A DNA stretch of 64,000 bases from Palsa-504 sp963835775 (GTDB lineage Bacteria > Actinomycetota > Actinomycetes > Streptosporangiales > Streptosporangiaceae). The stretch lies in the NCBI GenBank assembly GCA_963835775.1, contig CAWIHB010000022.1:38174-102173 (forward strand), read 5' to 3'. Made by a program: the position numbers and the translations under genes. This document shows, piece by piece, positions 15,907 through 23,628 of this stretch (position 1 is the first letter of the stretch; each line of letters opens with the position of its first letter). Under the pieces are notes generated by a model. It saw nothing but the letters and a program-made list of their open reading frames with translations. It was not told where the DNA came from and searched no databases.

Positions 15907-16770
15907 TCAGTACGTGATGCCCGGGAACTGCTCGCGGGCTTGCTCCAGCTGGCCGGCCCACTCGCGGGGCCAGCCGAAAGCGCGGGCGGCCTGGCCGCTC
16001 AGGTCGGCGGCCGCGGCACCGCTGGTGAAGTGGACGTACTCGCCCCAGTTCATCCGCCGCGTGTAGGTGCCGCCGGAGTCGCGCGGGAAGTGCCTGGCCA
16101 GCTCCCGGAAGAACCTGTTCATGACCTCCGCCCGCCCGCAGTCCCGCCACAGCGGGTAGAACCAGTCGCGGAACCAGCGGGTCCCCCGGCGGGGGAAATC
16201 GTCGGCGTTGCCGGTGAACCGGCGGTAGACACCCTTGGCCTCGCGATCCATGCCCAGCGCCGTGTAGAGGTCATAGATGTAGAACTCGGCCCACTTGCTG
16301 TCGCCCCAGATCTCATACGCCGGTGAGCCGTGGACGCCGTTGTTGGCGCTCTCCACGGAATGCCCGATCTCATGAGCGGGCAGCTCGCGAGCGAGGGTGT
16401 TGCCCTCCCGCCAGGTGTCCAGCCCGCAGTCGCTGACGTTGTGGTAGTCGTGGACCGGGCTGACGTAGTAGCCCGCGTGGCCGCCGCCGTGCCGCCCGGC
16501 GTGGTGGATGGAGTAGATGCGCGGGTCGGGCCCGAACCCTTCGCCGTAGGTTGCCTTCGAGTACTGCCAGGTCACATTGATGAACCGGGGCAGCCACTGG
16601 ATCTCAGCCCAGCGCACGTCGGGGTCCACGTAGATCGCGCAGCGCTCGTCGCTGTGGTACAGCCGGAGCAACTGGCGGTGGTCGAACCAGTGCTCCTGCC
16701 AGGTGGCCGGCGGGTCAGCCAGCTGGCGCTCCGGCTCTGCCTCCACTAGGTCCCCCACCTCTCCGGGCAC
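15907..16770 (-). CDS. Zincin-like putative metalloprotease (HEIGH motif)
   Basis: A 287-residue protein of no family I can name. Around residues 131-140 it carries PAHEIGHSVE, an HExxH zinc-binding and catalytic motif (H133, E134, H137). WAEFYIYDLY 25 residues later offers E162 as a glutamate third ligand, as in gluzincins. It is rich in Trp, Tyr and His, and many flanking segments (YSIHHAGRHGGGHAG) look like those of secreted enzymes, yet no signal peptide is visible. GTG at 16770 is the longest start; a GTG at 16746 behind GGGGGA may be the real one. It converges with the PucR gene. The protease role is inferred from the motif only. Confidence 0.7.
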   Translation of the reverse strand: MPGEVGDLVEAEPERQLADPPATWQEHWFDHRQLLRLYHSDERCAIYVDPDVRWAEIQWLPRFINVTWQYSKATYGEGFGPDPRIYSIHHAGRHGGGHAGYYVSPVHDYHNVSDCGLDTWREGNTLARELPAHEIGHSVESANNGVHGSPAYEIWGDSKWAEFYIYDLYTALGMDREAKGVYRRFTGNADDFPRRGTRWFRDWFYPLWRDCGRAEVMNRFFRELARHFPRDSGGTYTRRMNWGEYVHFTSGAAAADLSGQAARAFGWPREWAGQLEQAREQFPGITY

Positions 16771-16980
16771 TGCCCGGCGGTTTTCGTTAAGCCCTCATCA
16801 ACCCGATCGTATGGCCACCGGGCCCGGGTATACCTATGGACGCCGCCCCGACACGCGCAGGCCTACCCCGCCGGAGAAGGGATCCCGGTAGCGGAAGACC
16901 GATCCCCCGTCGGCCGGTAGTGAGCGTGCTTGGCGCGCCCCGCGCGGAACCAGGGGGCGCTGGGCGGCATTCAAGGGGGC

Positions 16981-17316
16981 GTGAGACGCTCCCCCAGCGC
17001 AACGCCCGTGCTGAGCGTGTTCGTCCGGGCGTTCCGGACGCCTGACCTGCGCAAGAAGCTGCTGTTCACCGGCGCCATGATCGTCTTGTTCCGGTTCGGC
17101 TCGAACCTGCCCACTCCCGGCATCTCGGAACAGGACGTCAGCTACTGCTCCCGCATGTCGGGCTCCGGCGGGGTCTTCGCCATCGTGAACCTGCTCAGCG
17201 GCAACTCGCTGCTGCACGTGACGGTGTTCGCGATCGGCATTCTGCCGTATATCACGGCCAGCATCATCGTGCAGTTGCTCACCCAGGTGATCCCGCGCCT
17301 GGGTTTCCTGCGCTAG
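16981..17316 (+). pseudogene. secY: SecY translocase, N-terminal fragment
   Basis: The frame encodes VLSVFVRAFRTPDLRKKLLF, the first membrane helix with RFGSNLPTPGISEQDV, and the second region FAIVNLLSGNSLLHVTVFAI, then ILPYITASIIVQLLTQVIPRL, ending at TAG after about 110 residues. Authentic SecY is about 435 residues with ten membrane helices; here only the first two segments remain. The likely original start is the GTG at 17008 (VLSVF); an upstream in-frame GTG is at 16981. The essential secY must lie elsewhere, so this is a remnant of a second, diverged copy. It is not associated with ribosomal-protein genes. Confidence 0.85.
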
Positions 17317-17370
17317 CGAACATTTTCTGGAACCTGGAACCTGACGCCGCGCGCCGGCATTAAAGATGCT

Positions 17371-17544
17371 GTGAGAGGGATCCGAGCCATCGCGTCTGGC
17401 GCGCGAGCCGGACGCGACGCGGAGTTCACCGAGTTCGTCCAGGCCGCGTCCCCCTCGCTGCTTCGCGCGGCCCTGGTGCTGCTCAATTCGAGGCAGGACG
17501 CCGAGGACGCGCTGCAGGTCACAATGCTGACACCGGTTCGGTGA
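17371..17544 (+). pseudogene. SigE-family ECF sigma factor, N-terminal fragment
   Basis: A 57-codon frame from GTG 17371 encodes DAEFTEFVQAASPSLLRAAL and VLLNSRQDAEDALQVT. This is the sigma region 2.1 start of SigE-family ECF factors, normally about 170 residues. It stops at 17544 right after region 2.1, so the -10 and -35 recognition regions are missing. A further 26-codon frame overlaps its stop as TGATG (17544-17624, MQIQHVHAGAALVIERPGPV...). That frame may be the tail of whatever gene was joined here; I cannot assign it. Confidence 0.7.
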
Positions 17545-17779
17545 TGCAAATCCAGCACGTCCACGCAGGCGCCGCCCTGGTCATCGAGCGCCCCGGGCCA
17601 GTCTTCACCGCCGCGGCGGCCTAAGAGTTGTCCCGTAGATCATTAGACGGGCCGCGCGTGCCCGCGCCGCCCGTTTTGCCGGTTTTATCCGTTTGATCCC
17701 TGGCTGCTGGCGCTCTGGTACCGGGATGAACCCGGTTCCGGGATATGCAGTTGGAGGTGCTTCGCGATCCCGGAGAGGC

Positions 17780-17950
17780 CTAGTCGCGGGACGCGCGCTT
17801 GGCCATGAGCCACACGACGATGAAGACGGCCATCGCGATCAGCCCGATGATGAGAAACGTCTTGAACGTGGCAAAGATCCCGCCCGCTGCCGTGAAGGCA
17901 AGCCATAGTGCGAGGATTACGCCGACGATTGCCCCGATGATCCGGCCCAT
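17780..17950 (-). CDS. Small two-helix membrane protein
   Basis: A 56-residue protein from the ATG at 17948-17950. It has two hydrophobic helices (IIGAIVGVILALWLAFTAAG and FLIIGLIAMAVFIVVWLMA) joined by a short FATFKT turn, ending in a basic KRASRD tail. Small proteins of this design (MGRIIGAIVGV...) recur in actinomycetes without known function. The longer upstream open frame lacks coding character, so the short start is preferred. It stands alone between a remnant region and a methyltransferase on the same strand. Confidence 0.75.
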   Translation of the reverse strand: MGRIIGAIVGVILALWLAFTAAGGIFATFKTFLIIGLIAMAVFIVVWLMAKRASRD

Positions 17951-17997
17951 GTTTCTAGTATGCGCCCTGGGCACGCGTCCAGCGGTGTACGCAGCAG

Positions 17998-18717
17998 TCA
18001 GGGTGTGCTGGCTCTGCGCGCGAGGACAAGCCCGTACCGCGGGCTGCCGTCCTCGCGTCGGCCCAGCGCGGTCAAGGGGAGGGTCGTCACGGTGAATCCG
18101 GATGCGGTCAGGTCGTCGCGGACCGCGGGCAGCGGGCAGGTGCGGTAGTACATGACAAACGGGGGACGCCACACGGCATTGCGGACCCGCATGGCCAGGT
18201 CAAACCCGAGCAGTGCCCAGTACCAGCGGGATGCGATGGGCGGCGGCGCATAGACCGGGAACGCGAAAATCCCGCGAGGCCGCAGCGCGCGGTGCACGCC
18301 GGCGAACAGCCCGGGCCGTTCGGCGGGCAAGAAGTGCCCGAGCGCTCCGAAGCTGACCGCCAGGTCGAAGGCCCCGGCCAAGGGCAGAGCCCGCACGTCA
18401 GCCCGTACCCAGGTGGCGTCCGGATGCGCACGGCGCGCCTGCGCGAGCATGCCCGTGCTGAAGTCGACGCCCATGATCGGTCCATGGCAGACGGATCTGA
18501 GCACCCGCATGCCCGTGCCCGTGCCGCAGCACACGTCCAATCCCCGGCCGAACGGGCCGAGCGGGCGCAACGCGCCAGCGGTCGCGTCAAGCACGCTATC
18601 GGGGGTGCGGAACGGCGTGCGGTCGAACTTCGGAGCAAGCAGGTCGTAGCCGCCCTCGACCGAGGACAGCGCCTGCTTGGCCAGTTCACGCATAGACGGG
18701 CCTTGCGGCGAGAACAT
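17998..18717 (-). CDS. Class I SAM-dependent methyltransferase
   Basis: A 239-residue protein with a Rossmann-like methyltransferase core. Motif I is GLDVCCGTGTGMRVL, followed by MGVDFSTGMLAQARR (the acidic residue binding the ribose), WVRADVRALPLAGAFDLAVS (motif II/III) and FAGVHRALRPRGIFAF (post-motif). The N-terminus MRELAKQALSSVEGGYDLLA precedes the core; ATG at 18717 or 18693 could start it. The substrate is unknown. The downstream 56-residue membrane protein is on the same strand 48 bases away, so they may be cotranscribed. Confidence 0.88.
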   Translation of the reverse strand: MFSPQGPSMRELAKQALSSVEGGYDLLAPKFDRTPFRTPDSVLDATAGALRPLGPFGRGLDVCCGTGTGMRVLRSVCHGPIMGVDFSTGMLAQARRAHPDATWVRADVRALPLAGAFDLAVSFGALGHFLPAERPGLFAGVHRALRPRGIFAFPVYAPPPIASRWYWALLGFDLAMRVRNAVWRPPFVMYYRTCPLPAVRDDLTASGFTVTTLPLTALGRREDGSPRYGLVLARRASTP

Positions 18718-18914
18718 CGCCCCAGGTTACTTCCCCGATACCAGACAGGCTGTCAGCTGAGGTTGTAGTACAGCAGCAATTGCTCGAGGAAGTGGGTGGC
18801 GAGCTGGCAGCCGGCGAGGGCCGGGTCAGCAGCGGCGCTCGCGCTGGCCGCTCGGTCATGGCTGGCAGCTTACCGGGGCCGCCGGGGCCGGGTTTATGAC
18901 GAAAGTAAAACCCA

Positions 18915-18954
18915 GGCCCGTTCGGCAGAAATCTATTGATATCCCGAACGGGCC
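18915..18954 (-). terminator. Hairpin downstream of the cold shock gene; one of two copies of a repeated stem
   Basis: GGCCCGTTCGG (18915-18925) and CCGAACGGGCC (18944-18954) form a perfect 11-base stem with an AT-rich 18-base loop. On the minus strand it is followed by GGGTTTTACTTTC, consistent with termination of the cold shock transcript. The same stem plus the adjoining CAGAA recurs at 41820-41863. Confidence 0.7.
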
Positions 18955-19002
18955 GTGGCATTACGGGCCGGCATGACGTACTGCGCCGGCCTAAGCGGAC
19001 AG

Positions 19003-19206
19003 TCAGATGGGCTGGACCTGCTCGGCCTGGGGACCCTTGGCGCCCTGGCTGGCGGTGTACTCGACCCGCTGGTTGTCCTGGAGGCTGCGGTAACCGTCAG
19101 CCTGAATAGCAGAGTGGTGAACGAAGACGTCGCTAGTGCCGTCATCAGGGGCGATGAAACCATAGCCCTTGTCCGCGTTGAACCACTTCACTGTACCCTG
19201 AGCCAT
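19003..19206 (-). CDS. CspA-family cold shock protein
   Basis: A 67-residue single OB-fold protein with both RNA-binding motifs, RNP1 KGYGFIAP (residues 14-21) and RNP2 VFVHHSAI (27-34), plus the start MAQGTVKWFNADKGYGF typical of actinobacterial cold shock proteins. AGGAG precedes ATG at a normal distance. A roughly 130-base, relatively AT-rich leader (19207-19340) precedes it, as in other csp genes where the leader affects mRNA stability. The role is single-stranded RNA/DNA chaperone. The 3' hairpin is at 18915-18954. Confidence 0.96.
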   Translation of the reverse strand: MAQGTVKWFNADKGYGFIAPDDGTSDVFVHHSAIQADGYRSLQDNQRVEYTASQGAKGPQAEQVQPI

Positions 19207-19513
19207 TTTTTTGCTTTCTCCTACTGGACGATCTTCGGGCGACCGCCTGTATTGAAAGCCGGACTCTGGAATCCGCGGCGCCCGCTGTCAGAATTTCGCA
19301 GGCGCTGTGACACGACACGAATTTCCACTACAACCAGAATTATTTGACACTACCACACCCCGTCCGGTACTCGGGCACGGGCACCCGGGCGCGGCAGGTG
19401 ATGTGCGATAATACAGGTGAGCCCGGGGCATTTCGAACGCCGGCAGTCACGCCGGTGCCGTCCGAGGGTTCGGTGACTCCGGTGCGCCACGTGCCGGGGA
19501 TGGGACGGCCGAG
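19207..19513. promoter_or_regulatory. Divergent region: cold shock leader and slipin upstream region
   Basis: A 307-base gap between the divergent csp and slipin genes. The csp side holds AGGAG next to the start and AT-rich sequence at about 19316-19350 (AATTATTTGACA on the plus strand) that may contain the csp promoter. I could not fix -35/-10 boxes with confidence. The slipin side shows only a purine-rich GGGGATGGGA before its ATG. Confidence 0.4.
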
Positions 19514-20353
19514 ATGTTCGGCTTCAAGGTCATCAAACAGTACGAGCAGGGCCTCGTCTTCCGCTTTGGCAAAATGCAGCCCGCCCCCCGGCAGCCGGGA
19601 CTGACCTGGGTCAACCCGTTTAGCGACCGGCTGCGCAAGGTCAACATGCAGATCATCGCGGCCACCGTACCCGGCCAGGAGGGCATCACCCGCGACAACG
19701 TGACCGTCCGGGTGGACGCGGTCGTCTACTACCGGGTCATCAACCCGGCCAAGGCCATCCTCAACGTGCAGGACTACACCTACGCCGTGGCCCAGGTGGC
19801 CCAGACCTCACTGCGGTCGGTCATCGGCCAGAGCGACATGGATCAGCTGCTGTCCGAGCGGGCGAAGGTCAACGCCCACCTCAAGGAAGTCATCGACGCC
19901 CCCACCGAGGAACCCTGGGGCATCCGGGTGGAGCGGGTTGAGCTCAAGGACATTTCGCTGCCCGAATCGATGAAACGATCGATGTCCCGCCAGGCCGAAG
20001 CCGAACGCGAACGCCGGGCGCGGATCATCGCCGCCGACGGCGAGTACCAGGCCTCCAAGAAGCTCGCGCAGGCCGCCACCGTCATGTCCGCCGACCCGGC
20101 CGCCCTGCAGCTTCGGCTGCTGCAGACCGTGGTCGAGGTCGCGGCCGAGAAGAACAGCACCCTGGTCATGCCCGTCCCGGTGGAACTGCTGCGGTTCTTC
20201 GACCGCGCCGCCCGGCCCGCCAGCCCGGCCCAGGCCGCCAGCCCCGCCCAGGCGCCCGCCGTCGAAGCCACGGACAACCACCGGCCGCCGGCGCTCAACG
20301 GCGCGCCGCAAGGTCAGGTCAACTCGGTTATTCCAGTGGCTGGCGGGCGATGA
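19514..20353 (+). CDS. SPFH/band 7 (slipin-like) protein
   Basis: A 279-residue stomatin/slipin-family protein. The SPFH core (residues 5-190) contains IKQYEQGLVFRFGKMQPAPR, ITRDNVTVRVDAVVYYRVIN, and VAQTSLRSVIGQSDMDQLLS. A charged coiled coil follows (MSRQAEAERERRARIIAADG), then a low-complexity Ala/Pro tail. The usual N-terminal membrane hairpin is reduced or absent, since the protein begins almost directly at the SPFH domain. Such proteins form membrane-associated oligomeric scaffolds. The antisense strand is covered by an anomalous extension of the histidine kinase frame. Confidence 0.9.
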   Translation: MFGFKVIKQYEQGLVFRFGKMQPAPRQPGLTWVNPFSDRLRKVNMQIIAATVPGQEGITRDNVTVRVDAVVYYRVINPAKAILNVQDYTYAVAQVAQTSLRSVIGQSDMDQLLSERAKVNAHLKEVIDAPTEEPWGIRVERVELKDISLPESMKRSMSRQAEAERERRARIIAADGEYQASKKLAQAATVMSADPAALQLRLLQTVVEVAAEKNSTLVMPVPVELLRFFDRAARPASPAQAASPAQAPAVEATDNHRPPALNGAPQGQVNSVIPVAGGR

Positions 20354-22024
20354 CGGGCGGTTCGCGCCCGGCGAGCAGCGCACCAGGCTGAGTAGCCTGT
20401 GGTCGTGACGGATGAGAATCCCCCGGCGGGCATCGACGTGACCCGGCCGAGCATCGCCCGTGTCTACGACTACTGGCTGGGCGGAAAGGACAATTTCGCT
20501 TCCGACCAGGCCATGGGCGGACGCATGGCCGAGGTGAACCCGGCGCTGCCGCAACTGGTCCGGCACGTCAAGGCCCGGTAACCGCGCCGCCGGCGTAATG
20601 GACGGTCCCGGCAGGTGGGCAGCTGGGCTCGCGGGTGGCGGGAAGATGACGCTCACGGACAGGCCGCCGTCGGGCCTGGCGTGGGCGGCGATGGTGGCGT
20701 CGTGTGCGGTCGCGATGGCCCGGACGATGGACAGCCCGAGCCCGTGCCCGTCCGGGTAGTTGGCCCGGCGCCGATCGAGCCGCTGGAAGGGCTGGAAGAG
20801 GCGGTCGACGTCCGCGGGCGGGACGAGTGGTCCGGTGTTGGTCACCGACAGGACGGCCATGCCGGCCGTCACCCCGGTCCTGACCTCGACCCGGCCACCC
20901 GCCACGTTGTGGCGGACCGCGTTGGTGAGCAGGTTGGCCACGAGCCGTTCCGCGAGCAGCGGGTCTCCGTCGAGGGTGGCCGTGGCTGTCACCGCGTCGA
21001 TGTGGATCCCGAGCCGGCCGGTCTCGGGCTGCAGGTCAGCCAGGGCCGCGGTGACGGCGGCGGCGAGGTCGACGGGCTGGTGCCCGGTCAGCCCGCTTTC
21101 GCTGCTGGCCAGGGTGAGCAGGGCCTCGATCAGGCGTGCTTGCTCATCGCTGGAGGCGAGCACCTCCTGGGCGGTGGAACGCCATGCCTCGGTCGTCGTG
21201 TCGGGGTCGTCGAGCGCAACCTGGAGGAGTGCGCGCTCGGCCGTCAGGGGGGTGCGCAGCTCGTGCGAGGCGTTGGCGACGAAGTGCCGCTGGGCCTCGA
21301 AGGCGGCTTCCAGCCGCGCGAACAGGCTGTCGAGGGTGTCCCCGAGTTCCTTGAGTTCGTCCGGCGGGCCGTCCAGGGCGAGGCGCTCGTGCAGGCTGGC
21401 TGAGGAGATCCTCCGGGCCGTGCTGGTGATGGTGCGGATGGGCCGCAGCATCCTGCCTGCGACCAGCCAGCCGGCCAGGAGGGCGAGCACGGCCACGATG
21501 GCCAGGGCGGTTCCGGAGTTGACCAGAAGCTGGTGCGAGTCCACCGCCCGCTGCACGGCTTGGGCGGTCCCAGCCTGCTCCAGCTGGCGCACGGACTGTT
21601 CCAGCTGATGCACGGATTGGGCGAGCTGCTGCTGGTCCCGGGTCAGCTGCTGCTGGTCCCGGGAGAGCTGCTGATCCCGGGTCGCGAACGGGCCCGCGGA
21701 CGTACTCGCGACCGGGCTCGCGGGCTGCGCGCCCAGCTGATTCTGGGCCAGGGCCAGCTGCTGCTGGGCCAGATACAGCTGTTGCGGCAGGGTCTTGGCC
21801 AGCCCAACTGGAAGCTGGAGGTTCTCGATGGCCGGAGCGCGCGGGATCTGCGGTAGGGGCGGTGTCCGGTATGCGGTCGCCCCTTCGAACAGGCCGTAGG
21901 TAATGGCGACCAGCACGCCGCCGAAGAGGAGGAAGAGACAGCCATACAGCGCGGTGAGCCGCAGCCGGGCGGTGCGGCGAGGCAACCGCGGCCACCAGGA
22001 TGACGCTAGCAGGCGGACGCTCAT
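19808..22024 (-). CDS. Sensor histidine kinase with Gln-rich extracytoplasmic coiled coil; normal stop codon lost
   Basis: ATG 22022-22024 overlaps the response-regulator stop as TGATG. Membrane helix 1 (LTALYGCLFLLFGGVLVAIT) is followed by a roughly 120-residue extracytoplasmic segment full of QQQL/DQQQLT heptads, helix 2 (TALAIVAVLALLAGWLVAG), HAMP, the H-box FVANASHELRTPLTAERALL, the N-box RLVANLLTNAVRHN and the G-box GHGLGLSIV. Kinase homology ends at GGLSVSVIFPPP near 20640. The open frame then runs another roughly 275 codons antisense to the methyltransferase stub and slipin, to a stop at 19808. The natural stop seems removed by the junction that truncated the methyltransferase. The kinase domain itself is complete. 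Confidence 0.8.
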   Translation of the reverse strand: MSVRLLASSWWPRLPRRTARLRLTALYGCLFLLFGGVLVAITYGLFEGATAYRTPPLPQIPRAPAIENLQLPVGLAKTLPQQLYLAQQQLALAQNQLGAQPASPVASTSAGPFATRDQQLSRDQQQLTRDQQQLAQSVHQLEQSVRQLEQAGTAQAVQRAVDSHQLLVNSGTALAIVAVLALLAGWLVAGRMLRPIRTITSTARRISSASLHERLALDGPPDELKELGDTLDSLFARLEAAFEAQRHFVANASHELRTPLTAERALLQVALDDPDTTTEAWRSTAQEVLASSDEQARLIEALLTLASSESGLTGHQPVDLAAAVTAALADLQPETGRLGIHIDAVTATATLDGDPLLAERLVANLLTNAVRHNVAGGRVEVRTGVTAGMAVLSVTNTGPLVPPADVDRLFQPFQRLDRRRANYPDGHGLGLSIVRAIATAHDATIAAHARPDGGLSVSVIFPPPASPAAHLPGPSITPAARLPGLDVPDQLRQRRVHLGHASAHGLVGSEIVLSAQPVVVDTGDARPGHVDARRGILIRHDHRLLSLVRCSPGANRPSSPASHWNNRVDLTLRRAVERRRPVVVRGFDGGRLGGAGGLGRAGGPGGAVEEPQQFHRDGHDQGAVLLGRDLDHGLQQPKLQGGRVGGHDGGGLRELLGGLVLAVGGDDPRPAFAFGFGLAGHRSFHRFGQRNVLELNPLHPDAPGFLGGGVDDFLEVGVDLRPLGQQLIHVALADDRPQ
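20399..20581 (+). pseudogene. DUF574-type SAM-dependent methyltransferase, N-terminal stub
   Basis: A 60-codon frame encoding IDVTRPSIARVYDYWLGGKD and NFASDQAMGGRMAEVNPALP, the diagnostic N-terminus of the actinomycete DUF574 methyltransferases (D.S.PS.ARVYDY.LGGKDNFA.D). The family is about 270 residues; here the SAM-binding domain is missing. The frame ends at QLVRHVKAR and a stop, where it abuts the 3' end of the histidine kinase gene. Clear truncation. Confidence 0.85.
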
Positions 22025-22686
22025 CACTGGTCTCCGATGCGGTAGCCGCGCTCGCGGACGGTCTCGATCACCGCTGGGTCGCCGAGCTTGGCGCGCAGCC
22101 GGTTGATTGTGGCTTTGACGGTCGTGGTGAACGGGTCTGTCGCCTGGTCCCACACCCGGTCGAGCAGTTCCTCGGCCGATACCGGCCGTCCTTCAGCGGC
22201 GAGCAGGCATTTCAAGACGGCGAACTCCTTGGGACTCAGCGCCAGGCGCCGTCCGGCGCGGTCGGCGACACGTCTTTCTGGGTCCAGGGTCAGGTCGCGG
22301 TAGCCCAGGTGCTCCGGCTGGGCCGCGCCGGGCCGGCGGCCCAGCGCCTGGACCCGGGCGACCATCTCGGTGAAGTCGAACGGCTTGGGCAGGTAGTCGT
22401 CGGCGCCCAAGCCGAGCCCCTCGACCCGGTCCTTGACCGAGCTGGCGGCGGTGAGCATCAGGACCCGGCTCTCACATCGCTCGGCAGCCAGGGTGCGGCA
22501 GATCTCGTCGCCGTGGGTGCCGGGCAGGTCGCGGTCCAGCACCACCACGTCGTAGCGGTTGGCGCCCAGCCGGGCGAGAGCGTCGTCGCCGTCCAGCGCC
22601 ACGTCGACGATCATCCCGCGGCGGCGCAGCCCAGCCGCGACGGCCCGGGCCAGCCGCTCGTGGTCTTCTGCTACCAGCACTCTCAT
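22024..22686 (-). CDS. OmpR/PhoB-family response regulator
   Basis: A 220-residue regulator. The receiver domain (1-115) has the acidic pocket ED (VLVAEDHERL), the phospho-acceptor Asp in VVVLDRDLPG, Thr in VLMLTAAS and Lys in YLPKPFDF. The C-terminal winged helix (125-220) contains LALSPKEFAVLKCLLAAEG, ATDPFTTTVKATINRLRAKL and IETVRERGYRIG. It is cotranscribed with the histidine kinase (1-base overlap) and divergent from the lipoprotein-ABC exporter operon. The 11-base-spaced direct repeats at 22765-22783 are the likely binding site, implying control of that operon and autoregulation. Confidence 0.95.
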   Translation of the reverse strand: MRVLVAEDHERLARAVAAGLRRRGMIVDVALDGDDALARLGANRYDVVVLDRDLPGTHGDEICRTLAAERCESRVLMLTAASSVKDRVEGLGLGADDYLPKPFDFTEMVARVQALGRRPGAAQPEHLGYRDLTLDPERRVADRAGRRLALSPKEFAVLKCLLAAEGRPVSAEELLDRVWDQATDPFTTTVKATINRLRAKLGDPAVIETVRERGYRIGDQ

Positions 22687-22764
22687 CGTTTCTCCTGGTC
22701 AACCCGGGCCGATCGGGCGGCATCTTGCCAGCGGTTTCCCCTTGGCCACAAGATGCCACGTCGC

Positions 22765-22795
22765 GGGTCACAGCCGGGTCACAACTGTGACCGGG
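22765..22795. promoter_or_regulatory. Putative response-regulator binding site (11-bp direct repeats)
   Basis: GGGTCACA occurs at 22765-22772 and again at 22776-22783, exactly 11 bases apart. A related inverted copy, GTGACCGGG, lies at 22787-22795. Direct repeats spaced one helical turn apart are the standard recognition design of OmpR/PhoB regulators. They lie in the divergent region between the two-component genes and the lipoprotein operon. Confidence 0.6.
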
Positions 22796-22866
22796 TTATG
22801 ACCTTCCGTTTAGTACACCTGTCCCCCAGCACCGCATCGACCAGGGGACAGAGGAGATGAAAGGTA

Positions 22867-23628
22867 ATGCTGACAGCAGCGCCCGGGGACATCAAAGGCG
22901 CCGGGGACATGACCAGGATGCATCGGCTACCGGGTGCGCTGGCGATCCTCGTCGCGGCGACCGCCCTCGCGCTGGCCGCGTGCAGCAGCGGGTCAAGCTC
23001 CCCGCAGATCGCCAGCTTGGGGACCAGCACCAGCCCGGGGACCAGCATCAGCCCGGGGACCAGCACCAGCCCGGGGACCAGCAGCTCGGGGGCCAGCGGC
23101 GGGAGCACCCGGGCCACGATCGCGGGCAACGTGACCCCATTGCTGAACGAGTGGGCTGCCTGCGAGCGCAGCCACGATGATCCCGATCAGGCCGACCCGA
23201 CCGTCAGCGCCAGCGGGGTGATCTACATCACCATCCCGAAAGGGGCCCAGCCGGCCGGGAATCTCCACGAACGTACCGGTACCTGCAGCCAGTACGTGGC
23301 CGAGGCCGCGAACGAGCTGCGGGCCGCTAACCCGGTCGCACCCCCGCCGGATCAGGCCGAGCTCCTGAAGTACGTCGCCTGCATGCGGGCCAACGGGGTC
23401 CCGAACTATCCCTATCCCGACGGGGACCAGACCAATTTCAACGGAACCGGCGTAGACCCCAACAGCCCGGCCGTCGAGCGGGTCAACGACCTGTGCGGCA
23501 AGAAGATCGGCGCGCCAACCTGGTGGATTAACGGCACGGACACGCCGGGAGACATCGAGGTTCATACGGCCGGAGTGACGTACCCCCTGCCCCCGACCGG
23601 CGGCTCTGGGTCGGGTTCCAATGGCTGA
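22867..23628 (+). CDS. Secreted lipoprotein of an ABC-exporter operon
   Basis: 253 residues from ATG 22867 (AGGAGATGAAAGG upstream); an ATG at 22909 would give a more typical short n-region. The signal peptide LPGALAILVAATALALAAC ends in a lipobox with lipidation on Cys. A low-complexity linker of repeated S-P-G-T-S units follows. The mature domain (about 90-225) contains four or five Cys and motifs WAACERSHDDPDQADP and KYVACMRANGVPNYPYPDGD, which resemble small secreted proteins found beside MacB-like ABC systems in actinomycetes. Its 3' end overlaps the adaptor gene. Ligand unknown; a sensing or accessory role for the exporter is inferred. Confidence 0.82.
   Translation: MLTAAPGDIKGAGDMTRMHRLPGALAILVAATALALAACSSGSSSPQIASLGTSTSPGTSISPGTSTSPGTSSSGASGGSTRATIAGNVTPLLNEWAACERSHDDPDQADPTVSASGVIYITIPKGAQPAGNLHERTGTCSQYVAEAANELRAANPVAPPPDQAELLKYVACMRANGVPNYPYPDGDQTNFNGTGVDPNSPAVERVNDLCGKKIGAPTWWINGTDTPGDIEVHTAGVTYPLPPTGGSGSGSNG

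Noticed and set aside
14705..16150. 481-codon minus-strand frame across the PucR gene
   Set aside because: Antisense of a convincing PucR-type regulator and of the zincin-like 3' end.
18737..18860. Minus-strand remnant reading LAGCQLATHFLEQLLLYYNLS
   Set aside because: It looks like a protein C-terminus but is too short to identify and has no start.
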